Position numbers and translations under genes: made by a program. Under the pieces are notes generated by a model. That model was not told where the DNA came from. It saw nothing but the letters and a program-made list of their open reading frames with translations, and ran no database searches. This document shows, piece by piece, positions 1 to 9,564 of a stretch of DNA of 64,000 bases (positions are counted from its first letter, which is position 1; each line of letters begins with the position of its first letter). The stretch lies in NCBI RefSeq assembly GCF_002163755.1, contig NZ_CP015864.1:1736001-1800000 (forward strand), written 5' to 3'. The DNA is from Vibrio campbellii CAIM 519 = NBRC 15631 = ATCC 25920 (GTDB taxonomy: Bacteria; Pseudomonadota; Gammaproteobacteria; Enterobacterales; Vibrionaceae).

Positions 1-815
1 GCTGTAGAGAAAGCAAACATGATTGCATCTTTCATTTTACGTAAGAACGTAATTGGGTTTAGACCAGTGAAGCCTTTTAGCATCAAGCTGTAAGTGACCA
101 GACCGTGCAGCAATAGCGTACCTGCTAGTACAACAAAGTATTCAGCAAGGTTGAAGATTGCGCTTAGACCAAGTCCTGTAAACAGCTTCGCCATTAGGAA
201 GAACACACCGTATGGCGCTAAGTTCATCAGAATCGCAACCAATTTCATGATTACTTCATTTAGATCAGAGAAGAAAGCGGCGATGCGCTTACCAGGCTTA
301 CCTGCTGCACTGATTGCGATACCGAATAGTACGGCAAACACGATCACTTGCAGTGTTTTACCTTCTGCCATTGCGCTGATTGGGTTAGTCGGGAACATAT
401 CAATGATCACTTTACCCAAAGATGGCGCTTCTGCTGATTTGAATGAACTTGCTGCGGTTAGGTCTGCACCAGCGCCCGGCTGGAATAGCGTACCCATGGT
501 TAGAGCAAGTGTGATTGCGATAGCAGTCGTTGCTACGTAGAAAGCAAGGGTTTTACCACCCATGCGACCTAATGTTGATAGGTCTTTTAGAGAGCTTGTA
601 CCACAAACTAGTGAAACGAACACCAGTGGTACTACAAGCATTTTTAAGCTGGCAACGAAGATCTGTCCACCAACTTCGAATAATCCATTAACAATGTATG
701 CGTCGACAAATCCGTTGTCGGCGAAAAGTGTGCGAATTGCAAATCCTGTCAAGATACCCGCTACCATACCCAAAATTACGCGGCTGGTGAGCGACATCGG
801 TTTCTTGGTATTCAT
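1..815 (-). CDS. Dicarboxylate/amino acid:cation symporter, 5' part only
   Basis: N-terminal 271 codons of a sodium- or proton-coupled dicarboxylate/glutamate symporter (DAACS family, GltP/DctA type) of the inner membrane; the gene runs off the left edge. The ATG at 815-813 is preceded by AAGGAGTG at good spacing. The translation begins MNTKKPMSLTSRVILGMVAG and is dominated by hydrophobic helices. The family hallmark KMLVVPLVFVSLVCG lies near residue 60, followed by a long loop and NPISAMAEGKTLQVIVFAVLFG-like helices typical of DAACS proteins. The substrate-binding C-terminal motifs are outside the window, so glutamate, aspartate or C4-dicarboxylate specificity cannot be decided. Confidence 0.88.
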   Translation of the reverse strand, partial: MNTKKPMSLTSRVILGMVAGILTGFAIRTLFADNGFVDAYIVNGLFEVGGQIFVASLKMLVVPLVFVSLVCGTSSLKDLSTLGRMGGKTLAFYVATTAIAITLALTMGTLFQPGAGADLTAASSFKSAEAPSLGKVIIDMFPTNPISAMAEGKTLQVIVFAVLFGIAISAAGKPGKRIAAFFSDLNEVIMKLVAILMNLAPYGVFFLMAKLFTGLGLSAIFNLAEYFVVLAGTLLLHGLVTYSLMLKGFTGLNPITFLRKMKDAIMFAFST

Positions 816-1228
816 GAGAACACTCCTTATAGTTATGCACCTTGAGTTCACTTCAAGGCGGCGAGCAGATTAGCAGTGGAGTGTGAAAATACGAAAGAAT
901 AATCGTCTAAATGGTTAATAGATGTGAAGCTAATCACTTTAAAAAATAGAATTTTAACCAAATGATAACCATATGAACGGGTAAAAAGTTTGCCATTTAA
1001 CAAATTTATCGAATTTACAACCGATAGAAAGGGTTTCTTACATTCTCAAATGGTGGGAAACTGCATGCATAAAGGAGTGGTTTTAAGTGCCTAGTGCATA
1101 ACTAGGCAGTACTTTTTATTCATTATATAAACCACTTCATTCGTCGCCAAGATCATGAGACTGCCTTGATGTTTTTTCTGCCACGGACATAGATGACCGC
1201 CACCGGAAAATCATTTGCTTTTTAATAG
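816..1228. other. Intergenic region upstream of the symporter
   Basis: An AT-rich stretch of about 410 bases with no convincing gene. It must hold the symporter promoter, reading leftwards. The only clear structure is the orphan hairpin near 1088-1120, listed separately. Confidence 0.5.
1085..1120 (+). terminator. Orphan terminator-like hairpin
   Basis: Perfect 8-bp stem TGCCTAGT/ACTAGGCA with a 5-base loop at 1088-1108, followed within a few bases by a T-rich run (ACTTTTTATT). It has rho-independent form reading rightwards, but no rightward gene ends here, so it may terminate a short unannotated transcript. Confidence 0.45.
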
Positions 1229-1561
1229 ATAGAAGCGCTCTAGTTTGAGTTTATTGAGCTCGGATTTAGTGGCGCAAATGTGGATAGAGTACATGAGCGA
1301 GCTGGGGCGACGAAGCGTACCTTATATCGCCATTTTGAAAATAAAGAGGTGTTGCTGGAAAACTGGCTTAAAGAGGCTATTGCAGATACCAAGGTTAAAG
1401 CGTACGACCCTGCAATGATGAGCGGCATGCTGATGTACTTGTTAAAAGGAAACTGCTTGTGGCCTCAGTTGGTTGCCAATCAAGCGGTGCCAAGCGTCGA
1501 GCGGCGTAAGAAAATCGTCGAAGATATCCTTACGCTGTTTCTAGATGGCTACCGTTACTAG
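1229..1561 (+). pseudogene. TetR-family regulator remnant (internal deletion plus stop codon)
   Basis: The first part is a TetR helix-turn-helix: GFSGANVDRVHERAGATKRT followed by LYRHFENKEVLLENWL. This normally sits at residues about 20-60 of a roughly 190-residue repressor. It is followed almost directly by what looks like a C-terminal segment (DPAMMSGMLMYLLKGN... to DGYRY), so most of the ligand-binding domain is missing. Upstream, the same frame continues the usual N-terminal helix (IEAL, stop, FEFIELGFSGAN) through an in-frame TAG at 1241-1243. A GTG at 1280 could still give a 93-residue product. The internal deletion together with the nonsense codon points to a dead gene rather than a mini-regulator. 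Confidence 0.75.
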
Positions 1562-1578
1562 CTTGTCATCACTCTCAT

Positions 1579-2850
1579 CTAATTAATAGATAAGTGGCGT
1601 AAGGTAGAAAGCTGGGTGTGATTCCATATCCAGCGGTTTTGTGCGTGGTTGTGGATCCCTCCGCTCCAGTAGTCCTGAATGAAAGCACCTTTCCCAATCA
1701 AACAAGTTTTGCCTCGCGAGCTTATACTGACTTCTTGCTCCCACCAATTCTTATCCAATGAATCAACAGTGACCAGGGGATTCTCTGCTTGTGCCAGTGG
1801 CAACATCAAAGCATAAAACATCACGTCACCGAGAGTAGGAAGTGGTTCTCGTTGTTGGCTCGTCTGAAACCAATCTTTCACTTTGATTGGTTCGTTTTGC
1901 TCGTTCAATATCTGCAAAGCCAAATGTTGTGTGAAGCTCAACCCTGACTCTGAGTGTGGCAGTTCTTGTAGGTGCCGAGTGATGACAGCTTTGATGTTCG
2001 GTAAACAATCCAGTTTATGATGCTCTAGCAAGTTAACGAGTGGCTGCGGTGTTGGAGAGAGTAAGGCATTCCAGCAGAGTTTAGCTTGGCTGAACAACTT
2101 GGCCGTCACAGGCTTTCGATACTGCCAACACGATCGAATCGCCTCTGCAGGAAGTTGCCCAAAGCCAATAAACCGCTCAGTTCCCGGAAACTGGTTGAAC
2201 TCGATGATCTCAATGACTTTACCTTCGGTGTTATCTAGCAGAGATAGCCCTCGAAGTAGCATGAACTGATCGTAGGCATCATGTTCAACCCAAAACACGA
2301 TGCGTTCGTATTGCTGGTCGAGCAGGGTATGGATGTTGCCTTGCTCAAACTGCGCTACCTCTTGCACCGAGTCTTTTCTCCCCATAACAGGCAGTAATGT
2401 GTCTACAACGTATTGTGCTCGAATAGCGACAAATCCTTTTTGATTGCTCGGAATGGGACCGACGCACAATGGATCAATCATGGGTAAGAAGTCACCCTCG
2501 AACCCACATGTCTTTAGTTGCTGTTGAATATCGTGCCCACAGCGGACGTGCAGTGTTGTTAGTTCGGCATCAAGTGGATTTGCTTGGTTGTTGATAGCGA
2601 GCTTGTGACTTTCTAGCTCTTCTACATGAGCTTTTAACTTGTTCCAACTGGGTAAGCCAAGCTCTCTAGCTAGGGCGTGTTGAACATCTGCAAGCTGGAT
2701 AGACTCTGGCGTGAGGGTTTCGGGTTGGGAATGAAACAGTTTAACCTGCTCAAGTGCGTTGGCATCATTTTGGCGGATCGCTTTTAGACGCTTTTTCGCT
2801 ACGGACTTTTGCTGGTTAAGATTAATAGAGAAGCTATTGTGAGATTGCAT
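1579..2850 (-). CDS. DUF1835 domain-containing protein
   Basis: A soluble protein of 423 residues with no signal peptide or membrane segment. After a basic, helical N-terminus (residues 1-90), the segment from about residue 98 (LHVRCGHDIQQQL ... DFLPMIDPLCVGP) matches the DUF1835 pattern, which carries an 'HVGxGD...G...DPL..GP'-like motif. The middle (EHDAYDQFMLLRGLSLL) continues the family pattern. DUF1835 proteins have no established biochemical role. The ATG follows an AAAGGTG sequence. It is separated from the long gene upstream by about 280 bases that include a hairpin, so it is probably its own transcription unit. Confidence 0.75.
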   Translation of the reverse strand: MQSHNSFSINLNQQKSVAKKRLKAIRQNDANALEQVKLFHSQPETLTPESIQLADVQHALARELGLPSWNKLKAHVEELESHKLAINNQANPLDAELTTLHVRCGHDIQQQLKTCGFEGDFLPMIDPLCVGPIPSNQKGFVAIRAQYVVDTLLPVMGRKDSVQEVAQFEQGNIHTLLDQQYERIVFWVEHDAYDQFMLLRGLSLLDNTEGKVIEIIEFNQFPGTERFIGFGQLPAEAIRSCWQYRKPVTAKLFSQAKLCWNALLSPTPQPLVNLLEHHKLDCLPNIKAVITRHLQELPHSESGLSFTQHLALQILNEQNEPIKVKDWFQTSQQREPLPTLGDVMFYALMLPLAQAENPLVTVDSLDKNWWEQEVSISSRGKTCLIGKGAFIQDYWSGGIHNHAQNRWIWNHTQLSTLRHLSIN

Positions 2851-3133
2851 TTTTCACCTTTCTTATCTCTTCCACACTCGCCTTATTAGAAGCTTAAAAG
2901 AAGGTAAAAACAGATTGTTCCTGCTAACGAAAGCAGGGAAGTTGAGTTGCCATGAACCGAGTTCTTTCCGCGAGTGTTGGGTGCTTTAGGCTTGAGCTTT
3001 TTACATGGTATGTAATTGAAATGGGGTTCGCAACTTAGAATCATATAAACAAGCAAAACTGCCTTTGAACTCACATAAAAGTTCAAGTTTCCAAGCTGAT
3101 AAGAAGCCTCGTGATACGCACGGGGCTTCATTG
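2851..3133. terminator. Intergenic region with hairpin after the 1372-codon gene
   Basis: A hairpin at about 3104-3131 (GAAGCC...GGGCTTC with an inner CGTG/GCACG pairing) lies immediately downstream of the long leftward gene and probably helps end its transcript, though the T-run is weak. The rest should contain the DUF1835 gene promoter. No other gene was convincing. Confidence 0.45.
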
Positions 3134-6100
3134 TTAATGAGGCATAAACTCGCCACCATCTTTCATTATCTTTTTCGCAATACGGTTCATGACACGGATG
3201 AAGAAGCGCCGAGCCAAACCATATTTAACGTTCGTTACCGCGATACGACATAAGTTGTCTTTCTCATCAAAACCATAAAACACCTTCGCTCCACACTTAT
3301 CGAGATAAATTGCAGCAACATTGTTGGCTTTTGTTTCATCTGGTTGAATGAGTGCTACGGGGGAGCTCTGTTTGACCGCATTTTTCCATAGCGATTTTTT
3401 TGATTGAGTCTCCGTTATGGTGTTTGTACTGCCAACGAGAAGCACTCGGCTTTTCACGCGCTGTTCCATAAAAGCGTAGGTTGGGTTTGAAGCATAGAAC
3501 CACTGTGTCGGCTCGGCAGGAGTGACGTGTATTTCAGCGATTTCCAATTGGTTGTCTTTTGTATGACAGTGAACGGGCATCGGCTTTTCTGGCAACTTAC
3601 AACCAAAGATCATTCCGTACGGCTTCGTTTTCGCATCCACAAAATCGAGAAGCCCCTGATTAAGGCAGATCGAACCAATATGAGAGCTTTCAAATGGTGC
3701 TTTTTGTTGAGCTTCTTCCATTAGCGCCATTTGCCTAGGGCTATCATCGACGACATGGAACACTTTGTCCGCAAGCAAGTCGCCATTTGGATGATAAATT
3801 CGATATCGATAGACGCCGGTTGAGTTAGAACTTTTTTCGCCTAGGTTCCAAGTCAAACAGTTGGAGTGATTAAGCCGGATCGAAGACTCATATTCATGTG
3901 AGTAACCTCCAATTGAAGCTCTGTATGGGTGATCGATGCGAACTGTCAGGGAGACTTCAGGTTCATAACCGTCCTCGTCATCATCTTCTGGGAAATAGCC
4001 GATACGAAGTCCAAAATAACGTTGATCTTCCGCACGGACTAGGGTGGTTTGTTTTATTAATTCGCTTGGGTCATCATCTTCTGGGATATGGTAAATGCCC
4101 CAATCGAGCAACTCAAAAGGAGAAAGCGCGGCATGACAATACTTTCCAGCCTGTATATCTGCTACAAGCTGTTGGACTTTCAACGACGCGTGCTGCGCAT
4201 ATTCACTGATAAGTGTTGTGAACTCTGGGAGGTTAGCGACTAACTCAATAAACTTAAGTAGTTGGCTTATCTCCAATTGGTCTGTATAGCGCTTTAGATC
4301 GGTTTGTTTGGCAAACCAAGGCATCGCATCGAACCAATGCTGCTTAATTGCATACTTGAGTAAGACGATCAGTTGCGCATCGCGTTCATACAGTTGTTGA
4401 CATAATTCAGGTAGAGAAAGCACTCGTTCATTCTCAAGCTGCTTCAACCCTAGACTAGGATTAAGAGAAAATAATCGCAAGAGGTTATCTTGGATGTGCG
4501 GTGAGGCTTTCCAATACAGTTCATCAATACCAGGAATTCCGTAACTGGTATCAAAATCACTGATGAAGTTAGTTGTTAGTGTATCCAGTAATGTTTGTAA
4601 TTGCTCTGAGTTGAGCAATGTCGTTTGGGCGATCTGAGCAGTGATCCACTCTACTGTTTTGGATTGCTCTTTGGTGATGGCGTAACCATTAGGGTTACGA
4701 CGTCCCATTTGTTCACTTACGGTGTAGCGAATAGAGTCTAAGAGCGCTTCATCGTAGTAACTGGTTTTGATATTTGGTCTTCGTTGCTCCAGCAGCTCGA
4801 TGAAGCGCAGCTCAGCATCCGGACGGAGTCGTTTAAGTGCTGATCGAACGTGCTGTTTGTTTTGTTCTGTTTGTTGCTGCGCTTCGAACTGATCGAAATA
4901 TATGTCCATCAAACTGATTTCATCATCGTCTCTGCGATCGATTTGAGACAATAGTAATTCCAAGCGCCCAGTCAGTTTATCGATCTCTGAATGGTAGTCT
5001 AAGTCATCGACAAATGAGTGTGATTGATCGCTTAACTCTCCATAACGATCGCAATAAAAATAAGACAGCATGCGAGTTACTTTCGCCGGAGCTGATGTCA
5101 ACCAGAGTAAAAGTAAGCGATGGCAATATATTTGCTCAGGAGTATTTTGTAGTGAGCCCCAAACATGAGCAGCGACTAATAGTTTCTGGGCTTTGTCGTC
5201 AAAGTCACGCAGAAACTCATAGTAAGGCTGATTTTTGTTGATTTGTCTGCTGTCACTGAGTTGTTCGATATTGCCTTTAAAAGATTTTAGCGTGACATCG
5301 AAATAATCGCTTTCATTGCTTAGAAATGCATCGACGATCTTCCAATCTTGTTTTGCTTGGGATTCCTCTTCCTCTGTGAGAGGAACGTATCGCCAACGTT
5401 TCTCGGCAGTCTCAATACAATGGAATCGACTGTTTTCACTCAAAGCGAGAAGAAGCTCTGACTTTAGGCTTGAGGCAAGTTTGTCCTCAAATGCTTCTGT
5501 TGCCCTGTCGTTGATACCGTGCTTATTATCGTAGTAAAGCATGCCAGCACAGAAGGCCAGTTGACTGGCTAAGCTAAACTTGTCATCAAACGCGTCAGCC
5601 AATTGTTCGAGAAGATCAGTTGCCTCTTCTCGATGTTTGTTCAATAACTCATGGGCAAGCTGGGTCTCTTTCTGGCGAATATTGTCTCGGTATGCACCAC
5701 ATTCTTCGACATAGTTTAGAAATTGCGCCTTCCAATCACCGTTATAACGTTGGGTGAAATCCTCATCACTTATGAGCTCAAAGTCGTGGACAAGCCCATG
5801 AGCCACATCGGCATGAAAGGACGCTTTGTTGTTCCAACAATGTAATACGTCAAACAAGCGCAAGATCTTTTGATTGTTTTCCGTTATCGCAGCGTCATCC
5901 AAGTCTTCATTGTGCCAATCGTGTAGGATTTCACCGGCAATGGTCATCATCTCTTCGTGATAAGAGTCATAGCGGCCGAGGTAATATTCGAATTTCTCGG
6001 AGATATCGAAGTTACCTTTTCTCGCAGCGATTTGAATGTTACACGGTTCAATCACATCTAGGACTTGTGCATCTTCCCCACTCTCGATGTAATGCCAAAT

Positions 6101-7252
6101 TGTTTTCCCTTCATTAAAACCTTCGGTAATGAATGACTTCCATTGCGCAATACCAGTGCCTCGATAATAGTAGTGATCACGGTAGTAGTCGTCTTCATTT
6201 TCGATGACTTTGGGTGGAACAATTGGACGACCCAGATATGTTTCGATCTCACTGGTAAGTGCCACCGCTGCTTGTTCTGCTGATGAGTCAATAAAGTTGC
6301 TCATCATCACCGTGTGGTAATCTATTTCATGATCATCGTTATCAATGCCATGAATGGGCGACATGATGGAATAGATGAATCGGTCTACTGGGCGTTCAAC
6401 ATAGTAGCGAGAGTCATCTGTATATTGTAGGTAGTCTTGATCAGCAAAGCGTTGCTTCATTAAAGATCGAAATACTTCGAACTCGTGTGGCTTTTCGCGG
6501 AAGATTTTAAGTAATCCAGTGACTTGGCTATGATTCGTTAGGTCGCTTGCACTCCCATATTTAGAATCATCAAACATGTATCCTCGAGCAGTACTGTTAT
6601 CGCAGTAGCAAAATGCTTTCAGTGTATCGTGGGTATAACCCAAATGGTTTGTCAGAACCCCCAATGCAAACTCACCGTGGGGAGCGTGCTCACTGTCCCA
6701 ATATGGGATGGTGTAACCGCCAAGATAAAAAGCCAATCGAGGGAAGGTGAGCCCTACAATCAAAAGTGGTAACAACCCAAATACTTGTTCTTCAGATACC
6801 CACATCTCACTAGAGTCATTAAATTGTCTCGCGAGGTGGCAAATCAATTTAGCCGTTTCCTCTAATTCAGACTCTAGTGCTTGATGTTGACTTGCTCGAA
6901 GAAAAAACGCGCCTTCACTGGTTAAATAGGTGCTGTTTAATAACTGAGTTGGTTGAATATCGCTTTCGTACGAGTAGCCAACGTAAGCAAACACTTCTTG
7001 AGCAATTTTATTTTCAACCAATGAACCAATTTGATCGTCACACCCGTTATTTACTTGGAAGCGAACATGACAATGATAGTTATTAAAGGCATTTTCTTTC
7101 AGGAGGGCTTCTCGATAGTGTCTTAGGGCTTGGCGTAAAGATTCAAGAGATTGAGGGTCGTATTCCACGACCAGAGATTGGGTATCTAAAGCAACTGACA
7201 TAATACTTGCACTACAACTGTTTACATAATGAGTGTGAGAATAATGAGGCAT
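3134..7252 (-). CDS. Very large uncharacterised protein (about 1355-1372 residues)
   Basis: I do not recognise this protein. It is one uninterrupted reading frame without signal peptide, clear transmembrane helix, Walker motifs or other nucleotide-binding signature. It is rich in Glu, Asp, Tyr, Leu and Gln and appears mostly helical. About residues 430-950 read like helical-repeat or scaffold sequence. The C-terminal part (from about residue 1080) has acidic runs (PEDDDP, FPEDDDEDG) and a beta-rich segment (VSLTVRIDHPYRASIGGYSH), and ends in a basic helix (RRFFIRVMNRIAKKIMKDG). The first ATG is at 7252. MSVALDTQSLVV starting at 7201 is an equally good start, since neither has a strong Shine-Dalgarno. 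Codon use looks like the neighbours, so a recent foreign origin is not obvious. Confidence 0.7.
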   Translation of the reverse strand: MPHYSHTHYVNSCSASIMSVALDTQSLVVEYDPQSLESLRQALRHYREALLKENAFNNYHCHVRFQVNNGCDDQIGSLVENKIAQEVFAYVGYSYESDIQPTQLLNSTYLTSEGAFFLRASQHQALESELEETAKLICHLARQFNDSSEMWVSEEQVFGLLPLLIVGLTFPRLAFYLGGYTIPYWDSEHAPHGEFALGVLTNHLGYTHDTLKAFCYCDNSTARGYMFDDSKYGSASDLTNHSQVTGLLKIFREKPHEFEVFRSLMKQRFADQDYLQYTDDSRYYVERPVDRFIYSIMSPIHGIDNDDHEIDYHTVMMSNFIDSSAEQAAVALTSEIETYLGRPIVPPKVIENEDDYYRDHYYYRGTGIAQWKSFITEGFNEGKTIWHYIESGEDAQVLDVIEPCNIQIAARKGNFDISEKFEYYLGRYDSYHEEMMTIAGEILHDWHNEDLDDAAITENNQKILRLFDVLHCWNNKASFHADVAHGLVHDFELISDEDFTQRYNGDWKAQFLNYVEECGAYRDNIRQKETQLAHELLNKHREEATDLLEQLADAFDDKFSLASQLAFCAGMLYYDNKHGINDRATEAFEDKLASSLKSELLLALSENSRFHCIETAEKRWRYVPLTEEEESQAKQDWKIVDAFLSNESDYFDVTLKSFKGNIEQLSDSRQINKNQPYYEFLRDFDDKAQKLLVAAHVWGSLQNTPEQIYCHRLLLLWLTSAPAKVTRMLSYFYCDRYGELSDQSHSFVDDLDYHSEIDKLTGRLELLLSQIDRRDDDEISLMDIYFDQFEAQQQTEQNKQHVRSALKRLRPDAELRFIELLEQRRPNIKTSYYDEALLDSIRYTVSEQMGRRNPNGYAITKEQSKTVEWITAQIAQTTLLNSEQLQTLLDTLTTNFISDFDTSYGIPGIDELYWKASPHIQDNLLRLFSLNPSLGLKQLENERVLSLPELCQQLYERDAQLIVLLKYAIKQHWFDAMPWFAKQTDLKRYTDQLEISQLLKFIELVANLPEFTTLISEYAQHASLKVQQLVADIQAGKYCHAALSPFELLDWGIYHIPEDDDPSELIKQTTLVRAEDQRYFGLRIGYFPEDDDEDGYEPEVSLTVRIDHPYRASIGGYSHEYESSIRLNHSNCLTWNLGEKSSNSTGVYRYRIYHPNGDLLADKVFHVVDDSPRQMALMEEAQQKAPFESSHIGSICLNQGLLDFVDAKTKPYGMIFGCKLPEKPMPVHCHTKDNQLEIAEIHVTPAEPTQWFYASNPTYAFMEQRVKSRVLLVGSTNTITETQSKKSLWKNAVKQSSPVALIQPDETKANNVAAIYLDKCGAKVFYGFDEKDNLCRIAVTNVKYGLARRFFIRVMNRIAKKIMKDGGEFMPH

Positions 7253-7327
7253 GGTATTGATGTCACTGAAAAGATGAAGATATTACTAAAGGTGACCGCT
7301 TAGATTTCTAATAGTGTGATAATTATT

Positions 7328-7356
7328 GAAAAAGCCCCGCGATAATTGCGGGGCTT
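7328..7356 (-). terminator. Rho-independent terminator of the wza-wzb-wzc operon
   Basis: Strong GC stem AAGCCCCGC/GCGGGGCTT with a 7-base loop, followed on the minus strand by TTTTTC, directly downstream of wzc. Confidence 0.85.
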
Positions 7357-7383
7357 GGCTTTTCACTTCGACGGGGAGTTAGA

Positions 7384-9534
7384 TTATTCACTTTTGTAAG
7401 CGTAGTTGTAATAACCATAACCGTATGAGCTTGCGGCTTTCTTCTCTATTGCATTAAGAATGACGCCTTTTACTTCGACACCCGATTGTTCAAATCGGCT
7501 ACGAGCGACTTCTAGTTCTTTCGATGTCGTTTGGTCAAATCGAGCAACCATAAGAGTGGTACCTGCAATCGCACCAACGATACTAGGATCAGTCACTGCT
7601 AATACTGGCGGTGTATCGATGATCACTAGGTCATACTCTTGTGATGCTTTTTCTACAAACTCAGCAAATCGTGGGTGCATCAAAAGCTCAGAAGGGTTTG
7701 GTGGTACTTGACCACGAGTAATTACATCTAAGTTCTCAACCTTAGTCGGCTTGATCACCATATCTTGACTAATCTTACCGCTTAAAAAGTCAGAAAGGCC
7801 GTTATCTGCCGCCAGGCCAAAACACTGTTGCAGATAACCTTTACGCATATCTGCGTCAACCAATAGTACCTTCTGGCCTGTCTTCGCCGCAACTGCTGCA
7901 AAGTTAGTTGAAACGAATGTTTTACCAATTGAGGGAGCAGGTCCAGAGATCATTAGAACGTTGTTTTTCGCTTCCATCATCGCAAAATGAAGGCTGGTAC
8001 GAAGTCCACGTAATGATTCAATCGAAAGGTCCGCTGGGTTTTCTTCTGCTAATAACAGTAGGTCCTTGTTACCCTTGCGCTTAAGCTTGTTAGCGACTTC
8101 CAGTTGTTGTACAGACTTAGGAACACTTGCGTAAACGGAAATCCCCGTTTGTTCAATCTCATCTGGGGATGTGACACCGCGATGGAAAGCAGTTTTGACC
8201 AGAACGAAAGCAACGGCCACCATTCCGCCTAATAGTGTTGCTAGAACAACAATAAGAGGCTTTTTAGGCTTCACTGGAATAGCGTAAGACTGTGCACTAT
8301 CGATAATACGTACGTTACCAACGGTACCAGCTTTAATAATGTTCAGCTCTTGAACTTTGTTTAGAAGCTGGATGTAGATCTGTTGGTTCACTTCAACGTC
8401 ACGTGTCATACGCAACACTTCACGTTGTGTCTTCGGCAACTTCTGTACTTGTCGGTTTAAACGAGCTTTTTCTTGCAGTAGTGTCTGACGTTTATCCAAT
8501 AGTGATTTGTATGCGGGGTGGTCTTGAGTGAACTTCTGACTGATTTCACTCTCTTTAAAGGTCAGTTCATTTAGCTGTGCTTCAAGAGCAACCATCACTT
8601 TGAGTGTTGATTGTGCCTCAAGGTTTAAGTCGATCGATTCGTTTTCTTGTCTAAAACGATTCAATACGTCCTCTGAGCCGTTAAGCTTATCTTTAATTTC
8701 TGGCAGGTGATCTTTTAGGAAGTTTAAGCTTTGTTCTGCCTCTGCTGAATTTCTTCGCACATTTTGTAGGAAATAGTTTTGTACGACGTCATTCAAGATT
8801 TGTTGGTTACGCTCAGGGTATTCGCCTTCAATACTCAGTGAAACAATACCCGTTTTCGCTCCACGTTCTGAAATAGACAGTTGTGAAGCTAATCGGTTGA
8901 TCGCATCAAGCTTGCTAATTTTTCCGATTGAAAAACTGTCTTCGTTTTGCGCAACCAGTTCACGCACTTTGATGTGGTAGCCATTCATTTCGATCGTTTG
9001 ACCAACAACGCCAGATAGCACAATTTTATCTTCAATCATCAGATCAAAAGTACCGTTCTCTGCATCGCTCACTACAAGGTGGTGTTTGAAGCCTTGCGCG
9101 GTGCGAGGTATCTCGAAACTTGATACTGAAATATAATTTTGAGTGCCATTGATTCGAGCCAAACCTTTGCCAAAAAAAGGAAAGTATTCCGGAGTGGCAA
9201 TTGTTGTTAGGTTAAACTTATCGACGGTATCACCGAGGATCATACGTGACTTGATGATCTCAATTTCAGTCGTTGCTGAAGATTCAGCAGCAAAAAGGTC
9301 GCCCATATCACCGACCATCGCCGAAATACCGCCGGAGCTTTTCTGTTCGATCTGAATTAGGGCATCAGCTTTGTAAATTGGTGTCGATAGCAATGCAACG
9401 GCAATACCGATTGTTGCAAAGAGAAGTGTAATGCCAACGATGAACCATTTCGCATCTATTAGTATGCCAAACAGTTTACCGAGATCGATTTCATCATCGG
9501 TGGGTGTAGATGAACTTATAGTGTGGTTAGCCAT
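7384..9534 (-). CDS. wzc: Polysaccharide co-polymerase / tyrosine autokinase Wzc
   Basis: Inner-membrane bacterial tyrosine kinase that controls chain length and export of capsule or exopolysaccharide with Wza and Wzb. A Wzz-type chain-length domain is framed by a first membrane helix at about residues 33-53 (WFIVGITLLFATIGIAVALL) and a second near 430-450, with a long coiled-coil periplasmic part between them. The cytoplasmic kinase has Walker A SGPAPSIGKTF (about 530), Walker A' LLVDADMRKG (about 555) and Walker B LVIIDTPP (about 635). It ends in a tyrosine cluster SYGYGYYNYAYKSE, the usual autophosphorylation tail and target of Wzb. The length of 716 residues is normal. It is last in the operon and followed by a strong terminator. 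Confidence 0.95.
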   Translation of the reverse strand: MANHTISSSTPTDDEIDLGKLFGILIDAKWFIVGITLLFATIGIAVALLSTPIYKADALIQIEQKSSGGISAMVGDMGDLFAAESSATTEIEIIKSRMILGDTVDKFNLTTIATPEYFPFFGKGLARINGTQNYISVSSFEIPRTAQGFKHHLVVSDAENGTFDLMIEDKIVLSGVVGQTIEMNGYHIKVRELVAQNEDSFSIGKISKLDAINRLASQLSISERGAKTGIVSLSIEGEYPERNQQILNDVVQNYFLQNVRRNSAEAEQSLNFLKDHLPEIKDKLNGSEDVLNRFRQENESIDLNLEAQSTLKVMVALEAQLNELTFKESEISQKFTQDHPAYKSLLDKRQTLLQEKARLNRQVQKLPKTQREVLRMTRDVEVNQQIYIQLLNKVQELNIIKAGTVGNVRIIDSAQSYAIPVKPKKPLIVVLATLLGGMVAVAFVLVKTAFHRGVTSPDEIEQTGISVYASVPKSVQQLEVANKLKRKGNKDLLLLAEENPADLSIESLRGLRTSLHFAMMEAKNNVLMISGPAPSIGKTFVSTNFAAVAAKTGQKVLLVDADMRKGYLQQCFGLAADNGLSDFLSGKISQDMVIKPTKVENLDVITRGQVPPNPSELLMHPRFAEFVEKASQEYDLVIIDTPPVLAVTDPSIVGAIAGTTLMVARFDQTTSKELEVARSRFEQSGVEVKGVILNAIEKKAASSYGYGYYNYAYKSE

Positions 9535-9564
9535 TATTTTTATGTTTCGCCAAGTAGTCTGAAG

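Noticed and set aside
94..873. Rightward ORFs opposite the symporter gene
   Set aside because: They are antisense to a well-supported membrane transporter and have no ribosome-binding sites.
2886..3131. 81-codon leftward ORF between the DUF1835 gene and the large gene
   Set aside because: It covers the hairpin region and has no Shine-Dalgarno or protein-like composition.
7310..7327. TGATAATTATTGAAA as a Fur box for the large unknown gene
   Set aside because: Only the left half matches the consensus; the right half is poor, and it lies next to the wzc terminator.
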